NCBI GenBank assembly: GCA_905235165.1
Contig: CAJOKK010000054.1
Span: 1-17,790 of the forward strand
Length of the DNA: 17,790 nt
Reading direction: 5' to 3'
Source: an uncultured Atopobiaceae bacterium
GTDB lineage: Bacteria; Actinomycetota; Coriobacteriia; Coriobacteriales; Atopobiaceae
Every line of letters starts with the position of its first letter. Position 1 is the first letter of the stretch. The position numbers and the translations under genes are program-made. The notes below the pieces were generated by a model. It was not told where the DNA came from. It saw only the letters and a list, made by a program, of their open reading frames with translations, and made no database searches. This document shows positions 6,158-14,094 of the stretch, in pieces.

Positions 6158-8653
6158 CTATGACTTCTTGCTTGCCTTCTTGCCGCCACGAGCGCGGCCA
6201 CGCGTGCTTGCCTTCTTCTCCTTGCTCGGGCAGTCCATGTTGACGCAGATCTTCCATGGGCCGCGAGCCGTTATCACCTCGACCATCGGCGCGCCGCAGT
6301 CGGGGCAGGTCTCGCCTGTTGCGTGCAGCTCGCCACGCTGCGGAAGCGGATAGCTCGTCCCGCAGTCATCGTAGTTGGAACAGCGGATGAAGCGCTTGCC
6401 CGTACGCTCGCTCTTATGGGCAATCAGGTCTCCGTGACGACCCGCCTCGGCGCAGGCCGCACACTCCCCAACCACGATGTCGGGTTCCACGTTCGTGGGG
6501 CAGGCGGGGTTGACGCAGACTTCATAGGCCTTGGAGCGGAAGGGCTTGCACTTGATGCGCGGGGCGCCGCACTCGGGGCAAACGCCCGCCTCGCCCTCGA
6601 TGGGCTCGACCTTCACGTTGGACGGTACCGGATAGGTGACGTCGCAGTCGGGCCAGCCCATGCAGCCGATGAAGCTGCCGCGGGTCTTGGCGGAGCTCTT
6701 CATCACGAGGTCCTTGCCGCACTTGGGACAGACGCCAACCTTGGCGTCGGCCGTCACCGCGTCGGCGATGGCCTCACCTAGGTCGTCCTTGTGGTCAATC
6801 AGGTCGTCCATCATCGAGGCGAGCAGGGCGCGCGAGAGCTTGACCACCTGGTCTTGGGTCTCGTGACCCTCAGACACCTTGGTCATGTCGCCTTCGAGCT
6901 CGGCGGTCATGTCGGGCGAGGTGATGTGCGGCGCGTACTGCGTCAGCGCGTCGATCACCGCCATGCCCAGCTGGCTCGGCTCGATGGGGTCGTTCTTGAG
7001 GTACTTGACGTTGTAGAGGCGCTCGATGATCGAGGCGCGGGTCGACTTGGTGCCCAGGCCCAGGCGCTCCATCTCCTGGATGAGCTTGCCTTGGCTGTAG
7101 CGCGCGGGCGGCTCGGTCTGCTTGGCGTCGAGATGCATGTCCGTCACGTCGCATACGTCACCCTGGGAAAGGGCCGGAAGCTGCTCGTCCTTGCGCAGGC
7201 CGTAGGGGTAGATCGCGCGGAAGCCCGGATAGGCCAAGACGTTGCCCGTCGCGTTGAAGGGCTCGCCGTTCACGTCGAAGGAAACCTTCGTGCCCTCGAT
7301 CTCGGCCGCGTCCATGAGCGTCGCCAGAAAGCGTCGGGCAACGAGGTTGTAGAGCTTCCACTCGGCCGGCTGCAGCTTGTCGGGATCGGCCACGCCCGTC
7401 GGGTAGATGGGCGGGTGGTCGGTCGTCTCCTGCTTGCCGCGCGTGGCGGTGAGCTTGGGCTGCTTCAGGAGCTGCTGGGCCACCGGTGCGAACTGCGGCA
7501 CCCCCTCGAGCATCTTGACGACGCCCTTGAGGTCGAGCGAGCTCGGATAGACCGTGTTGTCAACGCGCGGGTAGCTGATGAGACCATCCATATAGAGGCT
7601 CTCGGCAAGGCGCATCGTACGGGCGGGGGTGATGCCCTCGGAGGCAGCCGCCGCCTGGAGCGAGGTCGTGTTGAAGGGCGCGGGAGGACGCTGCTTGCGG
7701 CTCTTGCGCTCGACGTTCACGACGGTGGCCGTGCGAGCGTCACGCACCTTGGCAAAGGCGGCGTCGGCAAGGGTCTGGTCTTTGAAGCGCGCCGTGGCGT
7801 GCGTCAGCTTGAAGGGGTCAGAGCCCTCATGCGAGGCCTCGCCCGAGATGACCCAATAGTCCTCGGGAACGAAGGCCAGGCGCTCGCGCTCGCGCGCGAC
7901 CACAAGGGCCAGGGTCGGCGTCTGCACGCGACCGGCAGAACGGACGTTGCCAAAGCCACCGTAGCGCGCCATGGTGAGGTAGCGCGTGAGCACGGCGCCC
8001 CAGATGAGGTCGATGTACTGGCGACTCTCGCCAGCATCGGCCAGGTCTTGGTCGAGGCTCACGAGGTTGGCGAAGGCGTGGTCGATCTCGCCCTTGGTGA
8101 AGGCGGAGTAGCGCGCACGGCTCACCGGTACATCAGGCGCGACCTGGCGAATCTGGCGCAGGGCGTCCGAGCCGATAAGCTCGCCCTCGCGGTCGAAGTC
8201 GGTGCCGATGACGACGGAGTCGGCCTTCTTGGCAAGGTTCTTGAGCGAGCGGATGATGCCCTTCTCGGCAGGGAGCTTCTCGATGGGAGCCCACACCAGG
8301 TAGGGAAGGCTCGGAACCTTCCAGCCCTTGATATCGATGCCGTCCTTGAGGTAGGGCTTGCGCTTGCTTTCGTAGGGAGGGCGCGCAAGGCCATCGGGAA
8401 GGTCGGCCGGAAGGTGCTCGCCCTCCGTCGTAAGGCCATACCAGCCCTCGGACTCGTCAAAGATGAGCTGGGGCGGAAAGTCGGGAGCCATGATATGGCC
8501 GCGCAGACCGATGGTCACCCACTCCTCGCCCTCGCGGTTGAAGCGATAGACGGGCGTGTCATAGACCTTGTCGGCCTTGGGTTTACCCGACTCGGACAGA
8601 AGTCGCGCGATCTGCTGCGCGGCGTCGTTCTTCTCGGTGACGACAAGTATCAC
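6158..8653 (-). CDS. topA: Archaeal-type DNA topoisomerase I (type IA) with four zinc ribbons
   Basis: This 831-residue type IA topoisomerase relaxes negative supercoils through a transient 5'-phosphotyrosine. The TOPRIM domain is at the N-terminus, with E7 in VTEKND and the acidic TDFDREG at 151-157. SAGRVQTPTL follows at 239-248. The catalytic tyrosine is Y361 in ISYPRVDNTVYP. The N-terminal VTEKNDAA, the GLRGHIMAPDFP segment near 49-60 and the YPR-D-N form resemble archaeal topoisomerase I more than the usual bacterial TopA, which begins VIVESPAKA and has YMRTDS. Four four-cysteine ribbons lie at 642-670, 692-718, 731-764 and 783-808, followed by a lysine/arginine-rich tail. The start is a GTG at 8653 with GAGAGG about 10 nt upstream. 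It is the leading gene of topA-tmk-holB-ricT. Type IA identity is certain; the archaeal-like subtype is my reading of motifs. Confidence 0.94.
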   Translation of the reverse strand: MILVVTEKNDAAQQIARLLSESGKPKADKVYDTPVYRFNREGEEWVTIGLRGHIMAPDFPPQLIFDESEGWYGLTTEGEHLPADLPDGLARPPYESKRKPYLKDGIDIKGWKVPSLPYLVWAPIEKLPAEKGIIRSLKNLAKKADSVVIGTDFDREGELIGSDALRQIRQVAPDVPVSRARYSAFTKGEIDHAFANLVSLDQDLADAGESRQYIDLIWGAVLTRYLTMARYGGFGNVRSAGRVQTPTLALVVARERERLAFVPEDYWVISGEASHEGSDPFKLTHATARFKDQTLADAAFAKVRDARTATVVNVERKSRKQRPPAPFNTTSLQAAAASEGITPARTMRLAESLYMDGLISYPRVDNTVYPSSLDLKGVVKMLEGVPQFAPVAQQLLKQPKLTATRGKQETTDHPPIYPTGVADPDKLQPAEWKLYNLVARRFLATLMDAAEIEGTKVSFDVNGEPFNATGNVLAYPGFRAIYPYGLRKDEQLPALSQGDVCDVTDMHLDAKQTEPPARYSQGKLIQEMERLGLGTKSTRASIIERLYNVKYLKNDPIEPSQLGMAVIDALTQYAPHITSPDMTAELEGDMTKVSEGHETQDQVVKLSRALLASMMDDLIDHKDDLGEAIADAVTADAKVGVCPKCGKDLVMKSSAKTRGSFIGCMGWPDCDVTYPVPSNVKVEPIEGEAGVCPECGAPRIKCKPFRSKAYEVCVNPACPTNVEPDIVVGECAACAEAGRHGDLIAHKSERTGKRFIRCSNYDDCGTSYPLPQRGELHATGETCPDCGAPMVEVITARGPWKICVNMDCPSKEKKASTRGRARGGKKASKKS

Positions 8654-8743
8654 GTTGTCAGTACCTCTCTACGCGATGCGGGCGAGACAAGTGGGTAGCC
8701 CCTCTCACCCCGCCTGGGTAGTGCCAGTCAAACAGCGGCGGCG

Positions 8744-9557
8744 CTAGTCGTCGAGCAGTGCGTGCTCCTCGTAGTCTTCACGCGACCACTTCAACGCCTC
8801 GCGGCCGTCGCGGGCAATCACCACCTCGCGAGCGACCGCAAGCGCGATCTCATACAAGGCAATGAGGGCCGCAAACATAAGCAGCATCGTAACCGGAGAC
8901 GCGTCAGGAGTGAAGATGCCCGTCATGGTTAGCAGGCCAACGTAGATCAGGCGCCACTGCTCACGGAAGGTCTTGTAGGGAACGATGTGCAGGATAGACA
9001 GGTAGAAGATGATCAAGGGCAACTCGAAGGCAACGCCAAAGCCCACCTCGAGCAGCATCATGATGTTGAGGAAGTCTTCGGCATTGGCCACCACGTCGGC
9101 GAAGTCGAGCGTCTGGGATCAGCCAGCCAAAGGCGGCCTTCTGGATGACGAAGTAGCAGAAGACCATGCCGAGGAAGAAGAGAACCACAAGGGCGGCAAC
9201 CGTGGGCACGACCCACTTGCGCTCGTTTTCGTGAAGCGCGGGCAGGAAGAATCCCATGGTTTCCCAGATGATGATGGGGGCCGAGATGATGAGGCCGAAG
9301 AAGACGGCGACCTTGAAACGGATGGTGAAGCCACCCAGGGCGGTGAGCACCGTCAGGCGCGTACCCTCGGGCAGCGCCGAGCGGATGGGGTCCATCATCA
9401 TGTCGATGAGGGTCGGCGTGGCAAAGTAGATGACAACCGCGGTCACCATTACCGACACGATCACGATGGTCAAACGCCGACGAAGCTCACCGAGGTGGTC
9501 GGTCAGCGGCATGCGTGCTGGTCCGATAGGCATGTCTGATTGGGAGACCCGAAGCAC
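8744..9557 (-). pseudogene. tatC: TatC twin-arginine translocase subunit, disrupted by a single-base frameshift
   Basis: TatC is the multi-spanning membrane receptor that recognises twin-arginine signal peptides. The first frame (9557 to about 9117) gives HLGELRRRL at 21-29, several membrane spans and the conserved FFLPALHENER at 103-113. After FGWLI the family sequence continues in another frame as QTLDFADVVANAEDFLN, then FGVAFELPLI and a C-terminal stretch ending at 8744. Removing one base of the GGG at 9115-9117 would restore one 270-residue protein, the normal TatC length. Without that, the first frame runs into about 50 unrelated residues and stops at 8961. No slippery heptamer or immediate stop suggests programmed frameshifting. 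The GTG start at 9557 directly follows the tatA TAA. The cause is either a sequencing error or a true inactivating mutation. Confidence 0.88.
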
Positions 9558-10184
9558 TTAGGCCTCGCTCCCGTCCTCCTTTCCGCTGGCGTCGTCACCT
9601 TGCTCGTCCTCAACCTGAGGGGCGTCCTTCTCAGCCGACTTCTTAGCATGTCGGGGAGTGGTGAGGGAGTAGAGCGCCTCAACGCTGTTGGCAGCCGGGC
9701 GGGAGTCCTCCTGCGGAGCGGCATCGGCCTCAGGTGCAGCTTCCTGCGTCTCCTGTGCCTCAGCCTCTGCGGAATTGTCAGCCTCAGCCACCTGGCCGGA
9801 GGCCTTCTCTCCCCCGTCGGCCTCCTTGCTCTCGGCAGCCTGGGCCTTCTCGGCCTCCTCGGCGGCCTTGCGCTCGGCCTGCAGGCGAGCCTTGCGCTCG
9901 GCAAAGGTCTCTGCCTTGCGAGCGGCCACCTCGCTGTCACTGCCCTCGATATCAGAGTCGTCAGAAGCCGTCTTGGCAGCCTTCTTGACGGGCTCGTTCA
10001 TCGCCTCGTTCAGCGGGTCCATCACCTCGGCCTGCACGACCTGGGTGAAGTCTTCCTGTGCCTCACGGAACTGCCGGAGTGCGCGGCCGATAGTACGGCC
10101 CATGCCCGGCAGCTTATCGGGGCCAAACAGCAAGAAGCCGAAGACCACGATGATGACGAGCTCGGTCTCTCCAATGCCAAACAC
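9558..10184 (-). CDS. tatA: TatA/TatB-family twin-arginine translocase subunit
   Basis: This 208-residue protein would form the Tat export pore with TatC. It has a short N-terminal membrane helix (about 4-20), the hinge F20-G21 followed by PDKLP, and an amphipathic helix with GRTIGRALRQFREAQEDF (29-46). These are the hallmarks of TatA/TatB. Residues after about 55 are a long, acidic, alanine- and glutamate-rich disordered tail, larger than in typical TatA. The glutamates E6 and E8 near the start are more TatB-like, so the split between TatA and TatB cannot be settled here. No second TatA-like gene is in the window. A GTG start at 10184 has AGGAG about 9 nt upstream. The stop is immediately followed by the tatC start. 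Confidence 0.88.
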   Translation of the reverse strand: MFGIGETELVIIVVFGFLLFGPDKLPGMGRTIGRALRQFREAQEDFTQVVQAEVMDPLNEAMNEPVKKAAKTASDDSDIEGSDSEVAARKAETFAERKARLQAERKAAEEAEKAQAAESKEADGGEKASGQVAEADNSAEAEAQETQEAAPEADAAPQEDSRPAANSVEALYSLTTPRHAKKSAEKDAPQVEDEQGDDASGKEDGSEA

Positions 10185-10233
10185 CGAGACGCTCCTCTCA
10201 CATACTTACGTTATCGCTGGGCTGCGACGAAAC

Positions 10234-10569
10234 CTACTCCTCGGTCTCGTCGCCCAGGCCCAGCTCGCCGCCAAGGCCAAGAAGCCCCAGCACGCGCGCG
10301 ACGTTGCGCTGTGGGTTCTTGAGGGCAAGCGCGAGCCCACGCTTGCTGGCGCGCTGCACCGTACCAACGAGCACGCCAATGCCCGTCGAATCGATGTAGG
10401 GAACCTCAGCGATGTCAATGGTCACGTTCGTAGCGCTCTCGGGATCAATGCCCTCAAGCACCTCATCAAGCTTCGCGCGAAGGTCATTGGCATTCGAGAC
10501 GTCAACCTCGCCATTAATCGACACGATCGTCTCGTCACCCTGAGAAGACACATTAATGAGAAGACTCAT
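10234..10569 (-). CDS. STAS-domain anti-sigma factor antagonist (SpoIIAA/RsbV-like)
   Basis: The 111-residue protein is a single STAS domain. The ING-VDVSNANDL segment at 18-30 and the phosphorylation loop YIDSTGIGVLVG at 59-69 are typical; S61 is the expected phosphoserine. Such proteins bind an anti-sigma kinase and release a sigma factor when unphosphorylated. No RsbW-like kinase or sigma-factor gene is adjacent, so its partner must be elsewhere, or it may act in another STAS role. The ATG at 10569 has GGGAGG 7 nt upstream. It lies 39 nt after the TPR gene and 49 nt before tatA in the same direction. Its C-terminus is glycine/leucine-rich then acidic. Confidence 0.9.
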   Translation of the reverse strand: MSLLINVSSQGDETIVSINGEVDVSNANDLRAKLDEVLEGIDPESATNVTIDIAEVPYIDSTGIGVLVGTVQRASKRGLALALKNPQRNVARVLGLLGLGGELGLGDETEE

Positions 10570-10608
10570 GACTTACCTCCCTCGATCACGATGGTTACAG
10601 CGCGTTGC

Positions 10609-11556
10609 CTAGTTCTTCTCGTCCGTGGACGCGGCCTTGTCTGCGTTCGCCGTATCCCCGGTCGTACTGCCAGTATCAGACTGGGCGGACGCATCATCTT
10701 GCGTGGCCGCGTCAGTCTTTTCCTTCTCGAGCTCGTCAAGACGCATCTGGGCGTAGCTCTGTACGCCCAGCGAGCCGTCAGAATCGGAGTCGATGGCACG
10801 CTGGTAGGCGGTAGCCGCCGAGTCCTTGTTGGTCTGCTCGTAAATGAAGCCCAGGTTGAGCCAGGCGGTGGCGTTCTTGTTGTCTTTGGCAACGACGGCC
10901 TCGAGGCCCTTCTGCGCAGCCTCGGTATCGCCGGAGTAGAGGTCGCACAGGGCGAGCTGAACTTCTGCGTCCGTGTTGTCCTCAAGCTTGATGTCGCGCT
11001 GGAAGCAGTCGCGCGCCTTGGCATACAGCTCGTCGGCATGAGCCGTAGCCTCCTCACCAGGAACAAGCGACTGCACGGTGCTTGCCCAGCCGAGGTAGGC
11101 CTTGCCCAGCGCAAGCAGGCTCTCGGTGTCGTTGGGGTTGGACGCAAGCTTGTTCTCCAGCTCGCTGGCGTCCGAAGCGTACATGCTGTCGACCTGCTCA
11201 ACCGAGAAGGAAGTTGGCGGCGCGTCGGTAGAGCTACTTGCGCTCTGTGCACCCATGATGATGGATGCCAGGGAAGGAATCATCATCGAGAGAACGAAGA
11301 CGACCGCGAAGATACTGACGGCGATGTCACGAGCCGTCTTCTTCTTGGTGCGAGGCGTGCGAGGGGCCCTGGGAGGCAGCTCGTCAAAGTCGCGCTCCTC
11401 GAACTTGCTCTCGTGAGCCGACGCCTCGTTCTTCTCGGCAGCCTCCTTCTCCTTGGCCTCAGCCTCGGCCTCGGGACGACGGATCTTTCCCCTTGCCGCA
11501 CGCTTCGGCGTGGAGCCCGACCTGTTCGTATTCTTGTACTTGGCGTCCTGTGCCAT
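10609..11556 (-). CDS. Membrane-anchored TPR-repeat protein
   Basis: The protein has 315 residues. The first 75 are charged and disordered (basic, then E/K/A-rich, then an RTPRTKKK stop-transfer-like stretch). One membrane span is at about 76-101. An extracytoplasmic region follows, with tetratricopeptide-type helical pairs at about 140-275, for example NPNDTESLLALGKAYLGWA and NATAWLNLGFIYEQ. The C-terminus is a Ser/Thr/Asp/Ala-rich tail. TPR domains serve as protein-binding scaffolds; the target is unknown. The orientation (short N-terminus inside, TPRs outside) is inferred from the positive residues before the span. The ATG at 11556 has AGGGAG 8 nt upstream. It is the first gene of the leftward run and is preceded by a 200-nt intergenic region with inverted repeats. 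Confidence 0.85.
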   Translation of the reverse strand: MAQDAKYKNTNRSGSTPKRAARGKIRRPEAEAEAKEKEAAEKNEASAHESKFEERDFDELPPRAPRTPRTKKKTARDIAVSIFAVVFVLSMMIPSLASIIMGAQSASSSTDAPPTSFSVEQVDSMYASDASELENKLASNPNDTESLLALGKAYLGWASTVQSLVPGEEATAHADELYAKARDCFQRDIKLEDNTDAEVQLALCDLYSGDTEAAQKGLEAVVAKDNKNATAWLNLGFIYEQTNKDSAATAYQRAIDSDSDGSLGVQSYAQMRLDELEKEKTDAATQDDASAQSDTGSTTGDTANADKAASTDEKN

Positions 11557-11609
11557 AAAACTGCTCCCTAACTCACTATCTAAAAATGCTCGTTAGCATA
11601 AACCGCTCA

Positions 11610-11623
11610 TTCCCGACAGGGAA
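11610..11623. repeat. Palindrome TTCCC-GACA-GGGAA
   Basis: A perfect 5-bp inverted repeat with a 4-nt spacer sits 54 nt upstream of the TPR gene. A related TTCC-GACAA-GGAA occurs at 11651-11663. Two similar sites upstream of one gene look operator-like, but no regulator is identified. Confidence 0.45.
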
Positions 11624-11647
11624 ACTAAATTAGCTATTGTACCGAAA

Positions 11648-11685
11648 GTCTTCCGACAAGGAAATGTTATGCAGTGTCGGAAGAC
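11648..11685. promoter_or_regulatory. 11-bp perfect inverted repeat upstream of the TPR gene
   Basis: GTCTTCCGACA at 11648-11658 faces TGTCGGAAGAC at 11675-11685 across a 16-nt spacer. Just leftward is TACAAT on the reverse strand (11641-11636), a plausible -10 box for the TPR gene, with only a weak -35. The repeat would overlap the -35 region, so an operator is possible. A weak terminator hairpin read leftward is the alternative, but only TTTCGG follows it. Confidence 0.4.
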
Positions 11686-11703
11686 AGAGCTTGAACGTTG
11701 CTG

Positions 11704-11737
11704 AAAGAAGAAGGGCCCCAGCCGACGACTGGAGCCC
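11704..11737 (-). terminator. Intrinsic terminator of the aminotransferase gene
   Basis: A 9-bp stem with one G-U pair (11713-11721 with 11729-11737) and a 7-nt loop is followed leftward by TTCTTCTTT. It lies about 25 nt beyond the aminotransferase stop and separates that gene from the TPR-tat-topA run. Confidence 0.8.
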
Positions 11738-11762
11738 TCCCAAAAGGCATGCTTTAGCAGGA

Positions 11763-13046
11763 CTACCTGCGAGCGCGCTCCAGACGAGCGGCCACAAGCT
11801 TGACCGCGATGACGAAGACGTCAAGTGCGGCGCCCAGCTCCTCCAGCGAGGGGTAGGTCGGGGCGATGCGGATGTTGGTGTCGCGCGGATCGTTACCGTA
11901 GGGCCAGGTGGCGCCAGCGCCCGTCATGACCACGCCCAACTCCTTCATGAGCGCCACGATCGCCTTGGCCGAGCCCTCGGGGCCCTCGAAGGAGACGAAG
12001 TAGCCGCCGTGCGGGTGCGTCCACGTGGCGATGTCGAGGCCACCCAGGCCCTCGGTGAGCTTGCGCTCGACGAGCTCGAAGCGCGGACGCACGACCTCGG
12101 CGTGCTTGGCCATGTGCTCCTGAACGCCCTCGAGGTCGCGCAGGAAGCGAGCGTGCATCAGCTGGGAGAACTTCTCGCAGCTCACGCGCTCGATGGAGAA
12201 GGCCTTGCGGATCTCGGCCATGTCGGCGTCACCCGCCGTGACGAAGGCGATGCCCGAACCGGGGAAGGTCACCTTCGCGGTGGAGCCGAACTCGTAGACG
12301 AGGTTGTCGGCACCGGCCTCCTCGAGGGCGGCAAAGATGTTGAGCAGCTCGTCGTCGGTGTCACCGAAGGCGTGGACCACATAGGCGTTGTCCCAGAAGA
12401 TGCGGAAGTCAGGCGCGGCGGGCTTGAGTGCGGCAAAGGCACGCACGACCTCGTCAGAGTAGGTCACGCCGGTGGGGTTGGCGTACTTGGGCACGCACCA
12501 GATGCCCTTGACCTGCGGATCGCTCTCCACGAGCTCGCGCACGACCTCCATGTCGGGGCCGTCGGGGCCCATCGGCACGGGGACGTTGGTGATGCCAAAG
12601 CTGGCGGTGACCGCGAAGTGGCGGTCGTAGCCGGGGCTGGGGCAGAGGAACTTCACCTCGCCCTGGCGACACCAGGGCTCGTTGCCGCCGATGCCGTGGA
12701 TGTAGCCATTGGCCACGAGGTCATACATGAGGTTGAGGCTCGACGAGCCGTTGACGATGACGTTTTCGGCATCGACGCCCAAGATCTCGGCCGCGAGCTG
12801 GCGAGCGGAGGGCAGGCCGTCGGGAGAGCCGTAGTTGGCGACGATGGCGCCACCGTCCTCGAGCGGGGTCTCGGACGTAAGCGTGTCGAACATGGGCTTG
12901 GAGAGCGCGACCTGCTCGGGCGAGGGCTTGCCACGCGCCATGTCGAGCGAAAGGCCCTTAGCACGGACCTCGTCTGCGCGCTGCTCAAGCTCCGCGATTG
13001 CCCCGTCAAGCTCTTCGGTGGTCATAGACTGATAGACGTTTGCCAT
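11763..13046 (-). CDS. PLP-dependent class I aminotransferase (aspartate aminotransferase Ic-like)
   Basis: This 427-residue cytoplasmic enzyme would move amino groups between amino acids and 2-oxo acids. Its sequence pattern fits the subgroup related to mycobacterial AspC, so aspartate/2-oxoglutarate is the likely pair, by inference. The PLP site is visible: GSSSLNLM at 100-107 for phosphate, Y/ANPTG at 188-193, DNAY at 219-222 for the pyridine nitrogen, and K258 in GSTAKVTFPGSG as the Schiff-base lysine. An arginine in NIRIAPTYPS near 399 would bind the substrate carboxylate. The ATG at 13046 has AGGGGG 6 nt upstream. It is a single-gene unit, divergent from the 100-residue protein at 13141 and closed by the terminator at 11704-11737. 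Confidence 0.93.
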   Translation of the reverse strand: MANVYQSMTTEELDGAIAELEQRADEVRAKGLSLDMARGKPSPEQVALSKPMFDTLTSETPLEDGGAIVANYGSPDGLPSARQLAAEILGVDAENVIVNGSSSLNLMYDLVANGYIHGIGGNEPWCRQGEVKFLCPSPGYDRHFAVTASFGITNVPVPMGPDGPDMEVVRELVESDPQVKGIWCVPKYANPTGVTYSDEVVRAFAALKPAAPDFRIFWDNAYVVHAFGDTDDELLNIFAALEEAGADNLVYEFGSTAKVTFPGSGIAFVTAGDADMAEIRKAFSIERVSCEKFSQLMHARFLRDLEGVQEHMAKHAEVVRPRFELVERKLTEGLGGLDIATWTHPHGGYFVSFEGPEGSAKAIVALMKELGVVMTGAGATWPYGNDPRDTNIRIAPTYPSLEELGAALDVFVIAVKLVAARLERARR

Positions 13047-13140
13047 AATGGCCCCCTATCACATAAGTGCGTACATGGTCTTCTAGTCTGTCCCAGAAGT
13101 ATAGGCACGCTTTTGATGCCGTACTGTTACCATTAGGCTC

Positions 13141-13443
13141 ATGAAAGAATTTACGCACAACATAGAGGGCGAGAAGCCCGAGCCCATTCGCCCCGGCTCA
13201 CCCGCAAGCGAGTACGGCGAGCTCCAGCGGCTCGTTGACGCCTTGTTTGCCGTCAATCCGTCCAAGGCCGTCTCGCGCATGGACGTGATCGTTCGTGCCG
13301 AGGTAGATGATTTGGGAGACGACCTCATGGAGGTCGTGCAGCTCCTTCCTGCAGGCAACTACAAGCGCTATCGCCTCTGCGACCAGCTCAACTCCATCAT
13401 CACTGCCCACGGTTGGGCCTACCTCTACGGAACGGTGGAGTGA
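13141..13443 (+). CDS. Small protein of unknown function (100 residues)
   Basis: I do not recognise the family. The protein is soluble-looking, with a disordered N-terminus (IEGEKPEPIRPG), a helical segment (EYGELQRLVDALFAV) and a C-terminal part containing VDDLGDDLMEVVQLLPAGNY and NSIITAHGWAYLYGTVE. Codon choice matches the neighbours, and the frame is not a shadow of another gene. The ATG at 13141 has only a weak AGG a few bases upstream, so it may be poorly initiated or nearly leaderless. It is divergent from the aminotransferase (94 nt apart) and converges on the DUF1836 gene with 24 nt between stops. Coding status is likely; function is unknown. Confidence 0.7.
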   Translation: MKEFTHNIEGEKPEPIRPGSPASEYGELQRLVDALFAVNPSKAVSRMDVIVRAEVDDLGDDLMEVVQLLPAGNYKRYRLCDQLNSIITAHGWAYLYGTVE

Positions 13444-13467
13444 GGGCAGGCAGGTGCGCCGCGAGCC

Positions 13468-14094
13468 CTATTGCTGTACGCGAGACTCGCTAACGGAGTG
13501 TGCATCAAGGCCCAGCATCAGGTCGGCATGGACCTTGTAGGCAAGCATGATGGTGGCATTCTCGAGAATGCGCTCGAACAGCCCGGTAACGCGCTCGCCT
13601 TTTGTATCAAAGACCTCGAGTCGCTTGCCCCTGCGCTCCGGCAGGGCAAACGGGTCAACCGGGAAGAGGCAGTCGACCTTATCCTCAAACAGGTCTAGGA
13701 CGGCGTCAAAGCACCGCGAATAGTCAACGTTGAACTCCGCCCCCATCTTGAAGAGCTGCTCAATCTGCGAAATGGTGAGCACGCGCTTGAAGGCGCAAAC
13801 GAAGATAAGCGAGGCGATGTGGCGGCGCGAATAGCGCTTGCGCAGCGGGGCAGGCACAACGCCCTGCTTGACGTAGTTGTTCACCATCGCGCCCGTGATG
13901 ATCTTCTCGTTAGGGGCATACATGAAGGCAAGCTGCTCATTGATGATCGAGAGTACCTGATCGAGATAGAGCTCGATAGTCGGCATCTCCTCTATGCGCG
14001 TGACATGCACCGAACGCACCCGATCGCTCAGGATCTTGTAGGCCTCCTCAAAAATGAGCTCGTTCTCGTTGCTCTCTTTTTCGCGTGCAGACAT
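13468..14094 (-). CDS. DUF1836 domain protein, probable DNA-binding regulator
   Basis: The 208-residue protein matches the DUF1836 pattern. The core ITGAMVNNYVKQGVVPAPLRKRYSR spans about 66-90, followed by RHIASLIFVCAFKRVLTISQIEQLF at 91-115. This resembles a MerR-like winged helix-turn-helix, so a DNA-binding role is inferred; no target is known. The ATG at 14094 is preferred because GGGGGAG lies just upstream (a short spacing of 3-5 nt) and the length suits the family. The same frame stays open to an ATG at 14331, but that part is AT-rich, lacks a ribosome site and looks intergenic. A palindrome CACATG-AACC-CATGTG sits 34-49 nt upstream of the start and may be an autoregulatory site. The gene is divergent from carB. 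Confidence 0.85.
   Translation of the reverse strand: MSAREKESNENELIFEEAYKILSDRVRSVHVTRIEEMPTIELYLDQVLSIINEQLAFMYAPNEKIITGAMVNNYVKQGVVPAPLRKRYSRRHIASLIFVCAFKRVLTISQIEQLFKMGAEFNVDYSRCFDAVLDLFEDKVDCLFPVDPFALPERRGKRLEVFDTKGERVTGLFERILENATIMLAYKVHADLMLGLDAHSVSESRVQQ

Noticed and set aside
6791..8698. A 635-residue rightward open frame opposite topA
   Set aside because: It is an antisense shadow of a well-supported topoisomerase gene.
8654..8743. Terminator between tatC and topA
   Set aside because: Only a broken GC stem (GCGGG...CCCGC with bulges) and a repeated CTACCCA are visible, with no T run; insufficient to call.
9100..9120. Programmed ribosomal frameshift in tatC
   Set aside because: There is no slippery heptamer, no nearby stop in the zero frame, no obvious stimulatory hairpin, and TatC is not known to use one. 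A simple one-base change is the more economical explanation.
9688..11571. A 627-residue rightward open frame across tatA, the STAS gene and the TPR gene
   Set aside because: It crosses three real reverse-strand genes and their gaps, and has no recognisable domain.
11637..13136. A 499-residue rightward open frame opposite the aminotransferase
   Set aside because: It is an antisense shadow. It also passes through the aminotransferase terminator and the inverted repeats.
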